Shown here piece after piece: positions 45,046 to 53,945 of a stretch of DNA of 64,000 nt. Where the stretch lies: assembly GCF_002379585.1 (NCBI RefSeq), contig NZ_DFUE01000011.1:16369-80368 (forward strand), in the 5' to 3' direction. The first letter of the stretch is position 1. The number at the start of each line of letters is the position of its first letter. The notes under the pieces were generated by a model. That model made no database searches and had not been told where the DNA came from. It saw only the letters and a list, made by a program, of their open reading frames with translations. Source of the DNA: Pseudomonas sp. UBA4194. Its GTDB lineage: Bacteria > Pseudomonadota > Gammaproteobacteria > Pseudomonadales > Pseudomonadaceae. Made by a program: the position numbers and the translations under genes.

Positions 45046-45750
45046 CTAGAAACGCCCTCTTGGGGTAGCGCTAGGGGTCGGACCGGTACTGCTCAGCGGC
45101 AGAAACCGATCTTGCTCGGCGTCATAGGCTTTGATTTCGCTGGTTTCGATGTTGTAGATCCAGCCGTGAATGAACAGCTGGCCGGCCGCCATGCGCGAGG
45201 CCACCGAGGGGTGGGTACGCAAGTGTTGCAGCTGGGAGATCACGTTCTCTTCGGTGAGCACCTTCATGCTCTCGTGCTCGTTGGCGCAGTTGCAGTTGTC
45301 CTGGACCACGGTCTTGGCCACTTCGGAATGACGCAGCCAGGCCTTGACGGTGGGCATCTTTTCCAGGGAACCGGGATTGAGCACGGCGCGCATCGCGCCA
45401 CAGTCGGAGTGGCCGCAGACGATCACGTGCTGTACACCCAACGCCAGAATGGCGTACTCCAGCGCTGTGGAAACGCCACCGTTCATCTGGCCGTAGGGCG
45501 GTACCACGTTGCCGACGTTACGGGTGACGAACAGGTCGCCGGGCGAGCTCTGGGTGATCAATTCGGGGACGATACGCGAGTCGGCGCAGGTGATGAACAT
45601 CGCTCGCGGCTTCTGCGCGGTAGCGAGTTTCTTGAACAGCTCTTCCTGCTGCGGGAAGACGTCGTGATGGAAGTGCAGAAAGCCGTCAACGATGGCCTTG
45701 AGCGCCTCGTCTGCGCTTTCAGCGTGAGTGCTGGTGTCCTTGTCGGTCAT
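45046..45750 (-). CDS. Beta-class carbonic anhydrase
   Basis: The 234-residue enzyme has the zinc ligands in CADSR and HSDCGAM, with the Asp/Arg dyad in ADSR, and FVTRNVGNVVPP. It interconverts CO2 and bicarbonate in the cytoplasm. It lies upstream of the SulP gene in the same direction, 196 bp away. The P. aeruginosa counterpart is PA0102 by position. Confidence 0.93.
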   Translation of the reverse strand: MTDKDTSTHAESADEALKAIVDGFLHFHHDVFPQQEELFKKLATAQKPRAMFITCADSRIVPELITQSSPGDLFVTRNVGNVVPPYGQMNGGVSTALEYAILALGVQHVIVCGHSDCGAMRAVLNPGSLEKMPTVKAWLRHSEVAKTVVQDNCNCANEHESMKVLTEENVISQLQHLRTHPSVASRMAAGQLFIHGWIYNIETSEIKAYDAEQDRFLPLSSTGPTPSATPRGRF

Positions 45751-46010
45751 GTTTAATCCTCTTTGACGGATTTAGGAAAGTTCCCATTTTACCGGGTAAA
45801 AATTCTTACAGCTTATGACTAGATGAGCTGATTTACGGAGGATCGTGACTTGCGGGTCACTTGCAAACCACGGTACCGATCAAAACTTAACTGAAACTGA
45901 ATGACAGGCTCTAGGACGCAACTTGCAGACATCTAATTACAGCATCCAATAGTAGCAAATAACCACTAATGGCAAATGAGCACTAGTTCACCAATATCGC
46001 TCCCTACACT
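45751..46010. other. AT-rich gap upstream of carbonic anhydrase
   Basis: About 260 bp have clearly lower GC than the neighbourhood (for example the stretch around 45940-45990). The part near 45751-45850 should hold the carbonic anhydrase promoter. A small GTGAC/GTCAC hairpin occurs near 45845-45860. I see no gene. Confidence 0.4.
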
Positions 46011-46096
46011 GTAGCAGCGGCGTAAGCCGCGTCACCCCCCCTTTCGTGTATCAGGTACACCGCGTTGGGGCAGGACGCGGCTTACGCCGCTGCTAC
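46011..46096. repeat. Inverted pair of REP elements, family C
   Basis: GTAGCAGCGGCGTAAGCCGC at 46011 and its reverse complement ending at 46096 face each other across about 40 bp. Same family as at 42205-42290 and 48951-49031. Confidence 0.9.
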
Positions 46097-46100
46097 AGGA

Positions 46101-46312
46101 ATTGTGCCGAGTGGAGGGAACCCAGACGGAGGGGATTGCGCCGGAGTGGAGTGAATCCATACGGCGGGGTTGCGCCGGAGTGGAGTGAATCCATACGGAG
46201 GGGTTGCGCCGGAGTGGAGGGAACCCAGACGGAGGGGGTTGCGCCGGAGTGGAGTGAATCCATACGAAGGGGATTGCGCCGGAGTGGAGTGGATCCATAC
46301 GGCATAGGTCGG
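46101..46312. repeat. Tandem array, six copies of a 34-35 bp unit
   Basis: The phrase GAGTGGA recurs at 46109, 46143, 46177, 46211, 46246 and 46281 in the context TTGCGCCGGAGTGGAG. Copies alternate between an ending GGAACCCAGACGG and TGAATCCATACGG, with one diverged first copy and a last copy with TGGATCC. The array abuts a REP pair and lies between the carbonic anhydrase and radical SAM genes. Confidence 0.92.
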
Positions 46313-46337
46313 CTTGGATGCGGGCAGTGATTGAGGG

Positions 46338-47396
46338 TCAGAGCAATGAGAGCTGTGCGCCTGGAGGGCAGAAGGCGGTGCAATCCAGGTGGTAGCCTTC
46401 GCGGCGGTCCAGGCCGTGGCGCTTGATGGCCATGGCGAAGCGCTGCGCCAACAGATCGGCGAACACGCCTTCGCCGCGCATGCGGGCGCCAAAGCGACTG
46501 TCGTACAACTCGCCGCCGCGGCTCTGGCGCACCAGGCTGAGCACATGAGCGGCACGCTGCGGATGGTGAGCCTGCAACCATTCCTCGAACAGCGGCGCCA
46601 CTTCCAGCGGCAGGCGCAGCATCATGTAGTTGGCGGTCAGCGCACCAGCAGCCTTGGCTTCGCGGAGCAGGCTTTCGAGTTCCATGTCGTTGATCATGGG
46701 AATCATCGGCGAGCACAGCACCCCGACCGGAATGTCCGCCTCACGCATGACCCGAATGGCACGCAGACGGGCTTTGGGGGAGGCTGCCCGGGGCTCGAGA
46801 ATACGTTTGAGTTCATCGTCCAGGGTCGTCAGGCTGATCATCACCGAGACCAGACGCTGCTCGGCCAAGGCGCTGAGCAAGTCCAGATCGCGCAGGATCA
46901 ACGACCCCTTGGTAACGATGGTCACCGGATGGCGATAGCGCAGCAATACTTCCAGCAGCCCCCGGGTAAGCCGATGTTCACGCTCGATCGGTTGATAGGG
47001 GTCGGTGTTGGAGCCCAGGTTGACCGGTGCCACCTGATAGCCGCGCTTGCTCAACTGTTGCTCCAACAGCTCTACCGCGTTGGTCTTGGCAATCAGCCGG
47101 GTTTCGAAATCCAGGCCTGGGGACATGTCCCAATAAGCGTGGCTGGGCCGGGCGTAGCAGTAGATGCAGCCATGCTCGCAGCCGCGGTAGGGGTTGATGG
47201 AGCGATCGAAGGGCAGATCCGGGGAGGTGTTGCGGGTGATGATGGATTTGGCGGTTTCGAAGCGGACCTCGGTGCCTTGCGTCGGGGGGACTTCCTGATG
47301 CCAGCCATCATCTTCGGCCACCGAGCGGTTGGGGGCGAAGCGATTGTGGGGGTTGGCGGCAGTGCCGCGGCCGCGTGGGGGCAGGGCGGTGGACAT
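46338..47396 (-). CDS. PA0069 family radical SAM protein
   Basis: The 352-residue protein has the radical SAM cluster CEHGCIYCYARPSHAYW (Cys spaced x3, x2) and the spore-lyase-like segments NPYRGCEHGC and VNLGSNTDPYQPIE. It is a member of the PA0069/SplB-like group widespread in proteobacteria with no proven reaction. AGAGG lies before the ATG. A terminal cysteine in LDCTAFCPPGAQLSLL may help bind a second cluster. Confidence 0.88.
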   Translation of the reverse strand: MSTALPPRGRGTAANPHNRFAPNRSVAEDDGWHQEVPPTQGTEVRFETAKSIITRNTSPDLPFDRSINPYRGCEHGCIYCYARPSHAYWDMSPGLDFETRLIAKTNAVELLEQQLSKRGYQVAPVNLGSNTDPYQPIEREHRLTRGLLEVLLRYRHPVTIVTKGSLILRDLDLLSALAEQRLVSVMISLTTLDDELKRILEPRAASPKARLRAIRVMREADIPVGVLCSPMIPMINDMELESLLREAKAAGALTANYMMLRLPLEVAPLFEEWLQAHHPQRAAHVLSLVRQSRGGELYDSRFGARMRGEGVFADLLAQRFAMAIKRHGLDRREGYHLDCTAFCPPGAQLSLL

Positions 47397-47512
47397 GGCG
47401 GGGCCTCTTTACTGGGTATGCGTACAGTAGAGAGGTTGGTGAGGGTTGGCAATCGCCGTTGGGCAGGGGGGTGGGTTCTCGGGTGAATGGTCCCCTCACC
47501 CCGACATCAACC

Positions 47513-48847
47513 TCACCGCACCAGACAAGGCTTCTTATTATCGAATTTCCAGCCTGGAATCAGATACTGCATCGCCACGCCGTCATCCCGAGCACCCAGG
47601 CCCATGTTCTTGTACAGCTCGTGAGCCTTGGCCACGGCGTCCATATCGATATCCACGCCCAGGCCCGGCTTGGCCGGAACCTTCACGAAGCCGTCGACGA
47701 TCTGCAATGGTTGCTTGGTCAGGCGCTGGCCGTCCTGCCAGATCCAGTGGGTATCGATTGCAGTGATCTCGCCCGGGGCCGCTGCGGCCACCTGGGTGAA
47801 CATCGCCAGGGAAATATCGAAATGGTTATTGGAATGCGAGCCCCAGGTCAGACCCCAGTCGTTGCACATCTGGGCGACCCGCACCGAGCCTTGCATGGTC
47901 CAGAAATGCGGGTCGGCCAGCGGGATGTCCACCGACTGCAACTGGATCGCATGGCCCATTTCCCGCCAGTCGGTGGCAATCATGTTGGTGGCGGTGGGGA
48001 GTCCGGTGGCGCGACGGAACTCGGCCATCACTTCACGGCCCGAGTAGCCGTTCTCGGCACCGCAGGGGTCCTCGGCATAAGCGAGCACATGATGCTGGTC
48101 GCGACACAGGCTGATGGCTTCCTTCAGCGACCAGGCCCCATTGGGGTCCAGGGTGATACGCGCGTCGGGGAAGCGCTCGGCCAGGGCCGTGACGGCTTCG
48201 ATTTCCTCGGCACCGCGCAGCACGCCCCCTTTGAGCTTGAAGTCATTGAAACCGTACTTGGCCTTGGCCGCTTCGGCCAGGCGTACCACCGCGTCGGGCG
48301 TCAGGGCCTTTTCGTGGCGCAGGCGGCTCCACTCATCAGCGGCATCGGGCTCGCAGCGATAGGCCAGATCGGTTTGCTCGCGATCACCGACATAGAACAG
48401 ATAACCGAGCATCTTCACCGCGTCGCGTTGCTGGCCTTCGCCCAATAGAGCGGCGATCGGCACTTCCAGGAACTGTCCGAGCAAATCGAGCAGCGCCGCC
48501 TCGACGGCGGTAACGGCATGAATGGTGATACGCAGGTCGAAGGTCTGCAGACCGCGGCCACCGGCATCGCGGGCGGCAAAGGTGGTACGCATCTGATTGA
48601 GAATGCGCTGGTATTGGCCGATAGGCTGGCCGATCACCAGGCTGCGGGCATCTTCCAGGGTTTCGCGAATACGCTCGCCGCCGGGCACTTCGCCCACACC
48701 GGTGTTGCCGGCGCTGTCCTTGAGTATCACGATGTTGCGCGTAAAGAACGGGCCATGGGCGCCGCTCAGGTTCAGCAACATGCTGTCATGCCCGGCGACC
48801 GGGACGACCTGAAGACTGGTGATGACGGGAGTGGACTGAGTGGTCAT
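47513..48847 (-). CDS. gudD: Glucarate dehydratase
   Basis: The 444-residue enolase-superfamily enzyme has the catalytic Lys pair in DFKLKGG, the metal ligands in ITLDPNGAW, AEDPCG and ATNMIATDW, and the His-Asp dyad near WGSHSNNHFDISLAMF. It dehydrates D-glucarate (or L-idarate) to 5-keto-4-deoxyglucarate. AAGGAG precedes the ATG. A divergent GntR regulator follows across 217 bp, but no transporter or kdgD gene is next to it. Confidence 0.93.
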   Translation of the reverse strand: MTTQSTPVITSLQVVPVAGHDSMLLNLSGAHGPFFTRNIVILKDSAGNTGVGEVPGGERIRETLEDARSLVIGQPIGQYQRILNQMRTTFAARDAGGRGLQTFDLRITIHAVTAVEAALLDLLGQFLEVPIAALLGEGQQRDAVKMLGYLFYVGDREQTDLAYRCEPDAADEWSRLRHEKALTPDAVVRLAEAAKAKYGFNDFKLKGGVLRGAEEIEAVTALAERFPDARITLDPNGAWSLKEAISLCRDQHHVLAYAEDPCGAENGYSGREVMAEFRRATGLPTATNMIATDWREMGHAIQLQSVDIPLADPHFWTMQGSVRVAQMCNDWGLTWGSHSNNHFDISLAMFTQVAAAAPGEITAIDTHWIWQDGQRLTKQPLQIVDGFVKVPAKPGLGVDIDMDAVAKAHELYKNMGLGARDDGVAMQYLIPGWKFDNKKPCLVR

Positions 48848-48950
48848 GGGATGCTCCTTGTTATTGTGTGCCTGCTTATTAGACATCATACAACTCAAAA
48901 ACCCCGCCCTTCAACACCCCCACCCCATACAAACACGTTGTCATACATCT

Positions 48951-49031
48951 GTAGCAGCGGCGTAAGCCGCGTCCCGCCTCAGGAATTCCAGCAAAGGTGA
49001 ACGCCGGGGACGCGGCTTACGCCGCTGCTAC
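48951..49031. repeat. Inverted pair of REP elements, family C
   Basis: The two elements (48951-48973 and 49009-49031) fill most of the gap between gudD and its divergent regulator gene. Their presence between two start codons is unusual, because REP pairs normally lie at 3' ends. Confidence 0.9.
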
Positions 49032-49064
49032 GGGTATGATGGGGGTAGATGAGGAAGGTATTCG

Positions 49065-49751
49065 ATGTCAAAACGCCCCAATAGCCTGGCCCATGGGCTG
49101 GTCGATGCGCTGACCCAGCAGATCTTGCTGGGTACTCTGGCCCCTGGCATGAAGCTGCCATCGGAAGGGGCGATCGTGGCCGAGCATGGTGTCAGCCGGA
49201 CGGTGGTGCGCGAGGCGCTGTCGCGGTTGCAGGCTTCCGGGCTGGTAGAGACCCGGCATGGCGTGGGCACGTTCGTATTGCACCGGGAGGCGGCTCACGG
49301 CCTGCGCCTTAGCGTGGATACGGCGCTGAGCGTGCGCAGCATTCTTGAACTGCGCATGGGCCTGGAAACCCAGGCCGCCGCGCTGGCTGCCCGGCGTCGC
49401 AGCGAACAGCAACTGGCACGCATGCGCCAGGCGCTGGACGACTATCAACAGGCGCTGGCCAGTCACGACAGCTGTGTGGAGCAGGACAAACGCTTTCACC
49501 AACTGATTGCCGAAGCCACCGGCAATACCTGTTTCACCGACATCATGCAGCACCTGGGCGACGCGATGATTCCGCGCACGCGGCTCAATGCACTGGAGCA
49601 GGGTGAGGCGGACATGACCCAGCTAGGGCAGTTGGCGAGCCTGGAGCATGAGGCGATCTATCAGGCGATCCGGCGCCAGGACGGCGATGCCGCGCGGGCG
49701 GCGATGTGGCTGCATTTGAGCAATAGTCGGGATCGGTTCAAAGCGGATTGA
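49065..49751 (+). CDS. GntR/FadR family (FCD) transcription regulator
   Basis: The 228-residue regulator has an N-terminal winged helix (KLPSEGAIVAEHGVSRTVVREALSRLQASGLVETRHGVGTF region) and a C-terminal FCD domain with metal-binding residues in DKRFHQLIAEATGN, EHEAIYQAI and WLHLSNSRDR. It is divergent from gudD, so it probably responds to a sugar acid. GAGGAAGG precedes the ATG. Confidence 0.88.
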   Translation: MSKRPNSLAHGLVDALTQQILLGTLAPGMKLPSEGAIVAEHGVSRTVVREALSRLQASGLVETRHGVGTFVLHREAAHGLRLSVDTALSVRSILELRMGLETQAAALAARRRSEQQLARMRQALDDYQQALASHDSCVEQDKRFHQLIAEATGNTCFTDIMQHLGDAMIPRTRLNALEQGEADMTQLGQLASLEHEAIYQAIRRQDGDAARAAMWLHLSNSRDRFKAD

Positions 49752-49796
49752 ACGGGGGTGTGGGGGGGTTGGGTGTTGGGGTGGTTGGTCCCCTCA

Positions 49797-49850
49797 CCCC
49801 AGCCCTCTCCCTGAGGGAGAGGGGGCTAAGGCGGTACGCGGTGGGGCCAT
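49797..49850. repeat. Family D repeat, left half with partial right end
   Basis: GGTCCCCTCACCCCAGCCCT and the CCCTGAGGGAGAGGG stem are followed by GGGGCCATTCACCGC. It lies between the converging regulator and cytochrome c genes. Confidence 0.8.
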
Positions 49851-49881
49851 TCACCGCAAACCCCCAACACCCCCTCGAACA

Positions 49882-51183
49882 TCAATGACTGGTCGACTGC
49901 CCCAGGTCATCGCCCGACGTATGCTTCATGTCATCGGTGCGCATACCCTTTACATCCGCCGCCGACACCGCGCGGCCTTGATTGCCCCAACTGGTGCGAA
50001 TGAAGTTCACCACATCCGCCACTTCCTGGTCCGACAGGCGCCAGGCGAAGCCGGGCATGGTGAAAGTAGAGGGTGCGGTATGGGTGGCGGGCAAGGTACC
50101 GCCAGCCAACACGATATGGATCAACGAGCTGGCATCGTCCGTCTGCACCACCGGGTTACCCGCCAGGGCCGGGAACACTCGGTTATAGCCATGGCCGTCG
50201 GTGCGGTGGCACGCCGCGCAATTGTCGATGTACACCGAAGCACCGGGCTTGCTGTCGTCGCCTTGCCACAGGGCGTCCGCCACCTGCTTGTCGTACTGGT
50301 GCGGCTGATCGTTGCGGTCCACTGCCGGCAGGGTCTTGAGATAGCGCGCGATGGCGGTCAGGTCCTCGGTCGACATGTACTGCATGCTGTGTTCGACCAC
50401 GTCGCTCATGCCGCCAAACACCGCACTGCGGTCGCTGCGGCCGGTCTTGAGGAACTGCACCAGTTGCTCTTCGCTCCAACTGCCCAGGCCATCCCGGTGG
50501 TCACCGCGCAAGCTCTTGGCGATCCAGCCTTCCAGCGGTGCGCTGCCGGCCAGGAACTCGGCGCTTTCGCCGGCACTCATGGCTTTCTCCTGCATGGTGA
50601 TCGCCCGCGGGGTGTGGCAGGCGCCGCAGTGCCCGAGGCCTTCGACCAGATAGGCACCGCGGCTGATCACCGGGTCCGAACCCATGGGCGCCTGATAGCC
50701 CTCCACCTCCGGGGCAAACAGCGTACGCCAGATCGCCAGCGGCCAACGCATGCTCAGCGGCCATGGGATGTCGGTGTCCTTGTTCGGCTCGGCCACCGGC
50801 GCCACACCCTTCATGAAGTACGCATACAAGGCCTGCATGTCGGCGTCGGTAACCCGCGCGTAGGACGGGTAGGGCATGGCCGGATACAGGCTGCTGCCGC
50901 TCTTGCCGATGCCATGGCGCACCGCCTTGTCGAAATCTTCGAAGCTGTAATGGCCAATGCCGCTGGCATCCGGGGTGATGTTGGTGGAATACACCGTGCC
51001 GATGGGCGTTTCCATGGCCAGGCCGCCGGCGAACGGCTGACCGCCCTTGGCGGTGTGGCAGGCCACGCAGTCACCCGCGCGAGCCAGGTATTCACCTTGC
51101 TTGATCAACGCGGCATCCGGCTCGGCGGCCCACAATGGCAGGCTGGCAGTCAGCGCCAGCGCAGCGATACAGATAGCTTTCAT
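49882..51183 (-). CDS. Triheme cytochrome c subunit of membrane FAD dehydrogenase
   Basis: The 433-residue periplasmic protein has a signal peptide (ALALTASLPLWA) and three c-heme sites, CVACH, CGACH and CAACH, as in the cytochrome subunit of gluconate, sorbitol and alcohol dehydrogenases. It takes electrons from the large subunit and passes them to ubiquinone or another cytochrome. It is 11 bp downstream of the large-subunit gene with AAGGAG before its ATG. Confidence 0.92.
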   Translation of the reverse strand: MKAICIAALALTASLPLWAAEPDAALIKQGEYLARAGDCVACHTAKGGQPFAGGLAMETPIGTVYSTNITPDASGIGHYSFEDFDKAVRHGIGKSGSSLYPAMPYPSYARVTDADMQALYAYFMKGVAPVAEPNKDTDIPWPLSMRWPLAIWRTLFAPEVEGYQAPMGSDPVISRGAYLVEGLGHCGACHTPRAITMQEKAMSAGESAEFLAGSAPLEGWIAKSLRGDHRDGLGSWSEEQLVQFLKTGRSDRSAVFGGMSDVVEHSMQYMSTEDLTAIARYLKTLPAVDRNDQPHQYDKQVADALWQGDDSKPGASVYIDNCAACHRTDGHGYNRVFPALAGNPVVQTDDASSLIHIVLAGGTLPATHTAPSTFTMPGFAWRLSDQEVADVVNFIRTSWGNQGRAVSAADVKGMRTDDMKHTSGDDLGQSTSH

Positions 51184-51194
51184 CTCTGCGCTCC

Positions 51195-52979
51195 TTATGC
51201 CTGCACCAGCGGGCCGGGGTTCTTGAGGTACTGCTCGCGGATCGCTCGCGCCGACCAGTAGGTCAGCGCCGCCACCAGGCCGGTGGGGTTGTAGCCCAGG
51301 CCCTGGGGGAACGCCGAGGCGCCGGGCACGAAGACGTTGTGCACATCCCAGCACTGCAGATAGCGATTGATGGCGCTGGTCTTGGGGTCGGTGCCCATGA
51401 TGGCGCCACCGTTGAGGTGGGTGGTCTGGTAGGAAGCGGTGTTGAAGTGCTCACCGACCTTCTTGCCCAGCAACGCGATGGACTTGGGGTTCATGGCCTG
51501 GGCGACCTTGCTCATCTTGTCGACCATGAAACGGTTCATCTTGATGTCGTTTTCCTGCCAGTCGAAGGTCATGCGCAGCAGCGGCAAACCGTAGGCATCC
51601 CGGTATACCGGGTCCAGGTCGAGATAATTGCCACGGTAGGACTGATGCGCGCCGTGGGCGTCCATCGACACCTGGTGGGTGTAGTAGTCGGCGGTGGCCT
51701 TTTTCCAGGCGCTGCCCCAGGCGGGGGTGCCCGGCGGGTTGGAGGTACCGGCAATAGGCCGGCTACCGGCTTGGTTGACCCACATCGGTGAGCCACCGAC
51801 GAAGCCATGAGGGCCGTGGTCGAAGTTGTCGGCGTTGAAGTCGTCTATCGCCACGCCGTTACCGCCGGCGCCGATGAAGTTGTTGGTATGGGTGTCCTTG
51901 TCGAAGAACGCCTTGATGGTGGCCATGTTCTGGTAGGCGAAATTCTTGCCCACCACGCCTTCGCCGGTTTTCGGGTCGTAGGGCTTGCCGATCCCCGAGA
52001 GCAGCATCAGCCGCACATTGTTGAACTGGAATGCCCCGAGGATCACCAGGTCGGCCGGTTGTTCGACCTCGCGCCCTTGCGCGTCGACGTAGGTCACCCC
52101 GGTGGCCTTGCTTTTGCTGCTGTCCAGGTTGACCCGCAGCACATGGGCATTGGTGCGCAGCTCGAAATGCTTCACCTGACGCAACGCCGGCAGAATGTTC
52201 ACGTTCGGCGAGGCCTTGGAATACATGTAGCAGACGTAGCCGCTGCAGAAGCCACAGAAGTTGCAAGGGCCCATCTGCGCGCCATAGGGGTTGGTGTACG
52301 GCCCCGAGGTATTGGCCGACGGCAGGTTGTAGGGCTTGTAGCCCACTTCAGCGGCGGCTTTCTGGAACAGCTGCGCCGAATAGGTATTTTTCTGCGACTC
52401 CAGCGGGAAGGGATTGGAGCGGTCGGGCGCGTAGGGGTTGCCGCCCTTGCCTTGCCCGACCAACTGCCCCTTGACCGTCCAGGCTTGGCCTGAGGTACCG
52501 AATACCTTCTCGGCAAAGTCGAAGAACGGTTCCAGCTCTTCGTAACTCACGCCGAAGTCCTGGATGGTCATGTCCTTGGGAATGAAATGTTTGCCGTAGC
52601 GCTCTTCATAGTGGCTGCGCATGCGCAGCTCCATGGGATCGACGCGAAAATGCACACCGGACCAATGCAGACCGGCACCGCCCACACCTTTGCCGGGCAG
52701 AAATGCACCGAGCTGGCGGTTGGGCAGGGCCACGTCGTTGACGCTGTGGCGAATGGTGACGGTTTCCTTGGAGATGTCCTGGAACAGCTTCTTGCGCACG
52801 CTGTAGGTCAGCTCGTCGATCACCTGAGGGTAGTTGCCGTCGGGATAGGTGTCCTGCATGGGGCCCCGTTCCAGGGCGACCACATTCAGCCCCGCTTCGG
52901 TCAATTCCTTGGCCATAATGGCGCCGGTCCAGCCAAAGCCGACGATCACCGCGTCGACCTTCTTCAATACGGTTGCCAT
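51195..52979 (-). CDS. GMC family FAD dehydrogenase large subunit (gluconate 2-dehydrogenase-like)
   Basis: The 594-codon frame has the FAD-binding VIVGFGWTGAIMAKEL motif near residue 10, GGAGLHWSG, and a C-terminal His/Asn catalytic pair in THLNGGAIMGTD and GYNPTGLVAAL. A CNFCGFCSGYVC motif (Cys spaced x2, x2, x4) should bind a [3Fe-4S] cluster as in FAD-glucose dehydrogenase. It oxidises a sugar or sugar acid in the periplasm, exported with the Tat-carrying small subunit. The substrate is unknown; gluconate is the usual annotation. Confidence 0.88.
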   Translation of the reverse strand: MATVLKKVDAVIVGFGWTGAIMAKELTEAGLNVVALERGPMQDTYPDGNYPQVIDELTYSVRKKLFQDISKETVTIRHSVNDVALPNRQLGAFLPGKGVGGAGLHWSGVHFRVDPMELRMRSHYEERYGKHFIPKDMTIQDFGVSYEELEPFFDFAEKVFGTSGQAWTVKGQLVGQGKGGNPYAPDRSNPFPLESQKNTYSAQLFQKAAAEVGYKPYNLPSANTSGPYTNPYGAQMGPCNFCGFCSGYVCYMYSKASPNVNILPALRQVKHFELRTNAHVLRVNLDSSKSKATGVTYVDAQGREVEQPADLVILGAFQFNNVRLMLLSGIGKPYDPKTGEGVVGKNFAYQNMATIKAFFDKDTHTNNFIGAGGNGVAIDDFNADNFDHGPHGFVGGSPMWVNQAGSRPIAGTSNPPGTPAWGSAWKKATADYYTHQVSMDAHGAHQSYRGNYLDLDPVYRDAYGLPLLRMTFDWQENDIKMNRFMVDKMSKVAQAMNPKSIALLGKKVGEHFNTASYQTTHLNGGAIMGTDPKTSAINRYLQCWDVHNVFVPGASAFPQGLGYNPTGLVAALTYWSARAIREQYLKNPGPLVQA

Positions 52980-52981
52980 GC

Positions 52982-53713
52982 TCAAGCCCTCTCGCCGCGA
53001 ATCGACACTGCCGGGAAGGGGTAAGCCTCGTTGCGCTCGACCCAATCCATGAAATCGGCGCGCGCGCCGGGGAAGCCGATCTGGGTCCAGCCGACCATGC
53101 CGCGGTTGCCACCGTGGATCGGGTCGCAGAAGAAGCCTTCACGGGTGTTCTGCAGCAACAGGCTGAAGAACGACTGCGCCGGCAGCTCAGCGAAATGCAG
53201 GTCACCTGCTTCGATCTTGCTGAGAACCTGATCTCGGGTAGCGCTGTCTTGCTCGGCAAATGATTTGCCCAGGTTGGCTTTGCACCAGGCATCCGTGGCG
53301 GCAATGCCCAGTCGATAAAGCTGCTGGGGAACCAACTGCAACTGATAGCCCATCTGCGGCACCGCATCGGCGGCGAAGGGCCCTTGCATGTACCAGAGTG
53401 CACCGGTGGCATACGGCGTGTTCATCTGGCGGTCGATGAATTCCGCCGCCCCGGCTTCCAACGCGCCGGGGCCCAGATCGTCAGCCGGGATCAATCGCGA
53501 AACGGCAGCCTGCACGAAGGCCCATTCTTCGGCATTGAAGAAAGTAGGCTGGTAGTCACTGGCCGGGGCCGCCTTGGGCGCTTGGGCGACTGCACTCTGC
53601 GGCGTCGACAGGGCAGTCATGCCCAAGCCGGTGCTGGCCACCGTGACGACCGGAATCAGGGTCAGGGTTTTGCGCAGGAAATCCCGACGCGGGTTGTCTT
53701 CTTGCTCAGACAT
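52982..53713 (-). CDS. Dehydrogenase small (gamma) subunit with Tat signal
   Basis: The 243-residue protein is the gluconate 2-dehydrogenase subunit 3 family. The N terminus RRDFLRKTLTLIPVVTVAST is a twin-arginine signal, and this is expected to carry the folded FAD subunit across the membrane with it. Family segments are FNAEEWAFVQAAVSRLIPAD and FCDPIHGGNRGMVGWTQIGFPGARADF. It is first in the three-gene unit, 2 bp before the large-subunit gene. GAGG precedes the ATG at 53713. Confidence 0.92.
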   Translation of the reverse strand: MSEQEDNPRRDFLRKTLTLIPVVTVASTGLGMTALSTPQSAVAQAPKAAPASDYQPTFFNAEEWAFVQAAVSRLIPADDLGPGALEAGAAEFIDRQMNTPYATGALWYMQGPFAADAVPQMGYQLQLVPQQLYRLGIAATDAWCKANLGKSFAEQDSATRDQVLSKIEAGDLHFAELPAQSFFSLLLQNTREGFFCDPIHGGNRGMVGWTQIGFPGARADFMDWVERNEAYPFPAVSIRGERA

Positions 53714-53945
53714 GGGAGTCCTCATCAGCAGGTCGATACGGTTGTCATCGAGGCGCAGGCGGGGTGTTTTTCTTGATGGCATCGCGCCTGCCAACGAGGC
53801 TGGGCGGTGTCTTTATGGGAGGCGCAGGCGCGGATATTCGGTTGCAGGCCACTGCGGCGATATGCCGCCGTGGCCGAGCAGCCGACAAATGTATCGATTT
53901 GTGACTCAAAATGAAACCGGTTTCAGAGCGAACACAGGCTGCCCG

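Noticed and set aside
43272..45068. A 598-codon frame antisense to the SulP gene
   Set aside because: Low-complexity composition and full overlap with a clear membrane transporter.
46032..46298. An 88-codon frame across the tandem array (repeated phrases like DSLHSGAIP)
   Set aside because: The peptide repeats only because the DNA does, there is no ribosome site, and the frame exists in several phases.
46011..46312. Possible CRISPR array because of regular repeats
   Set aside because: Units are directly adjacent with no unique spacers and there are no cas genes.
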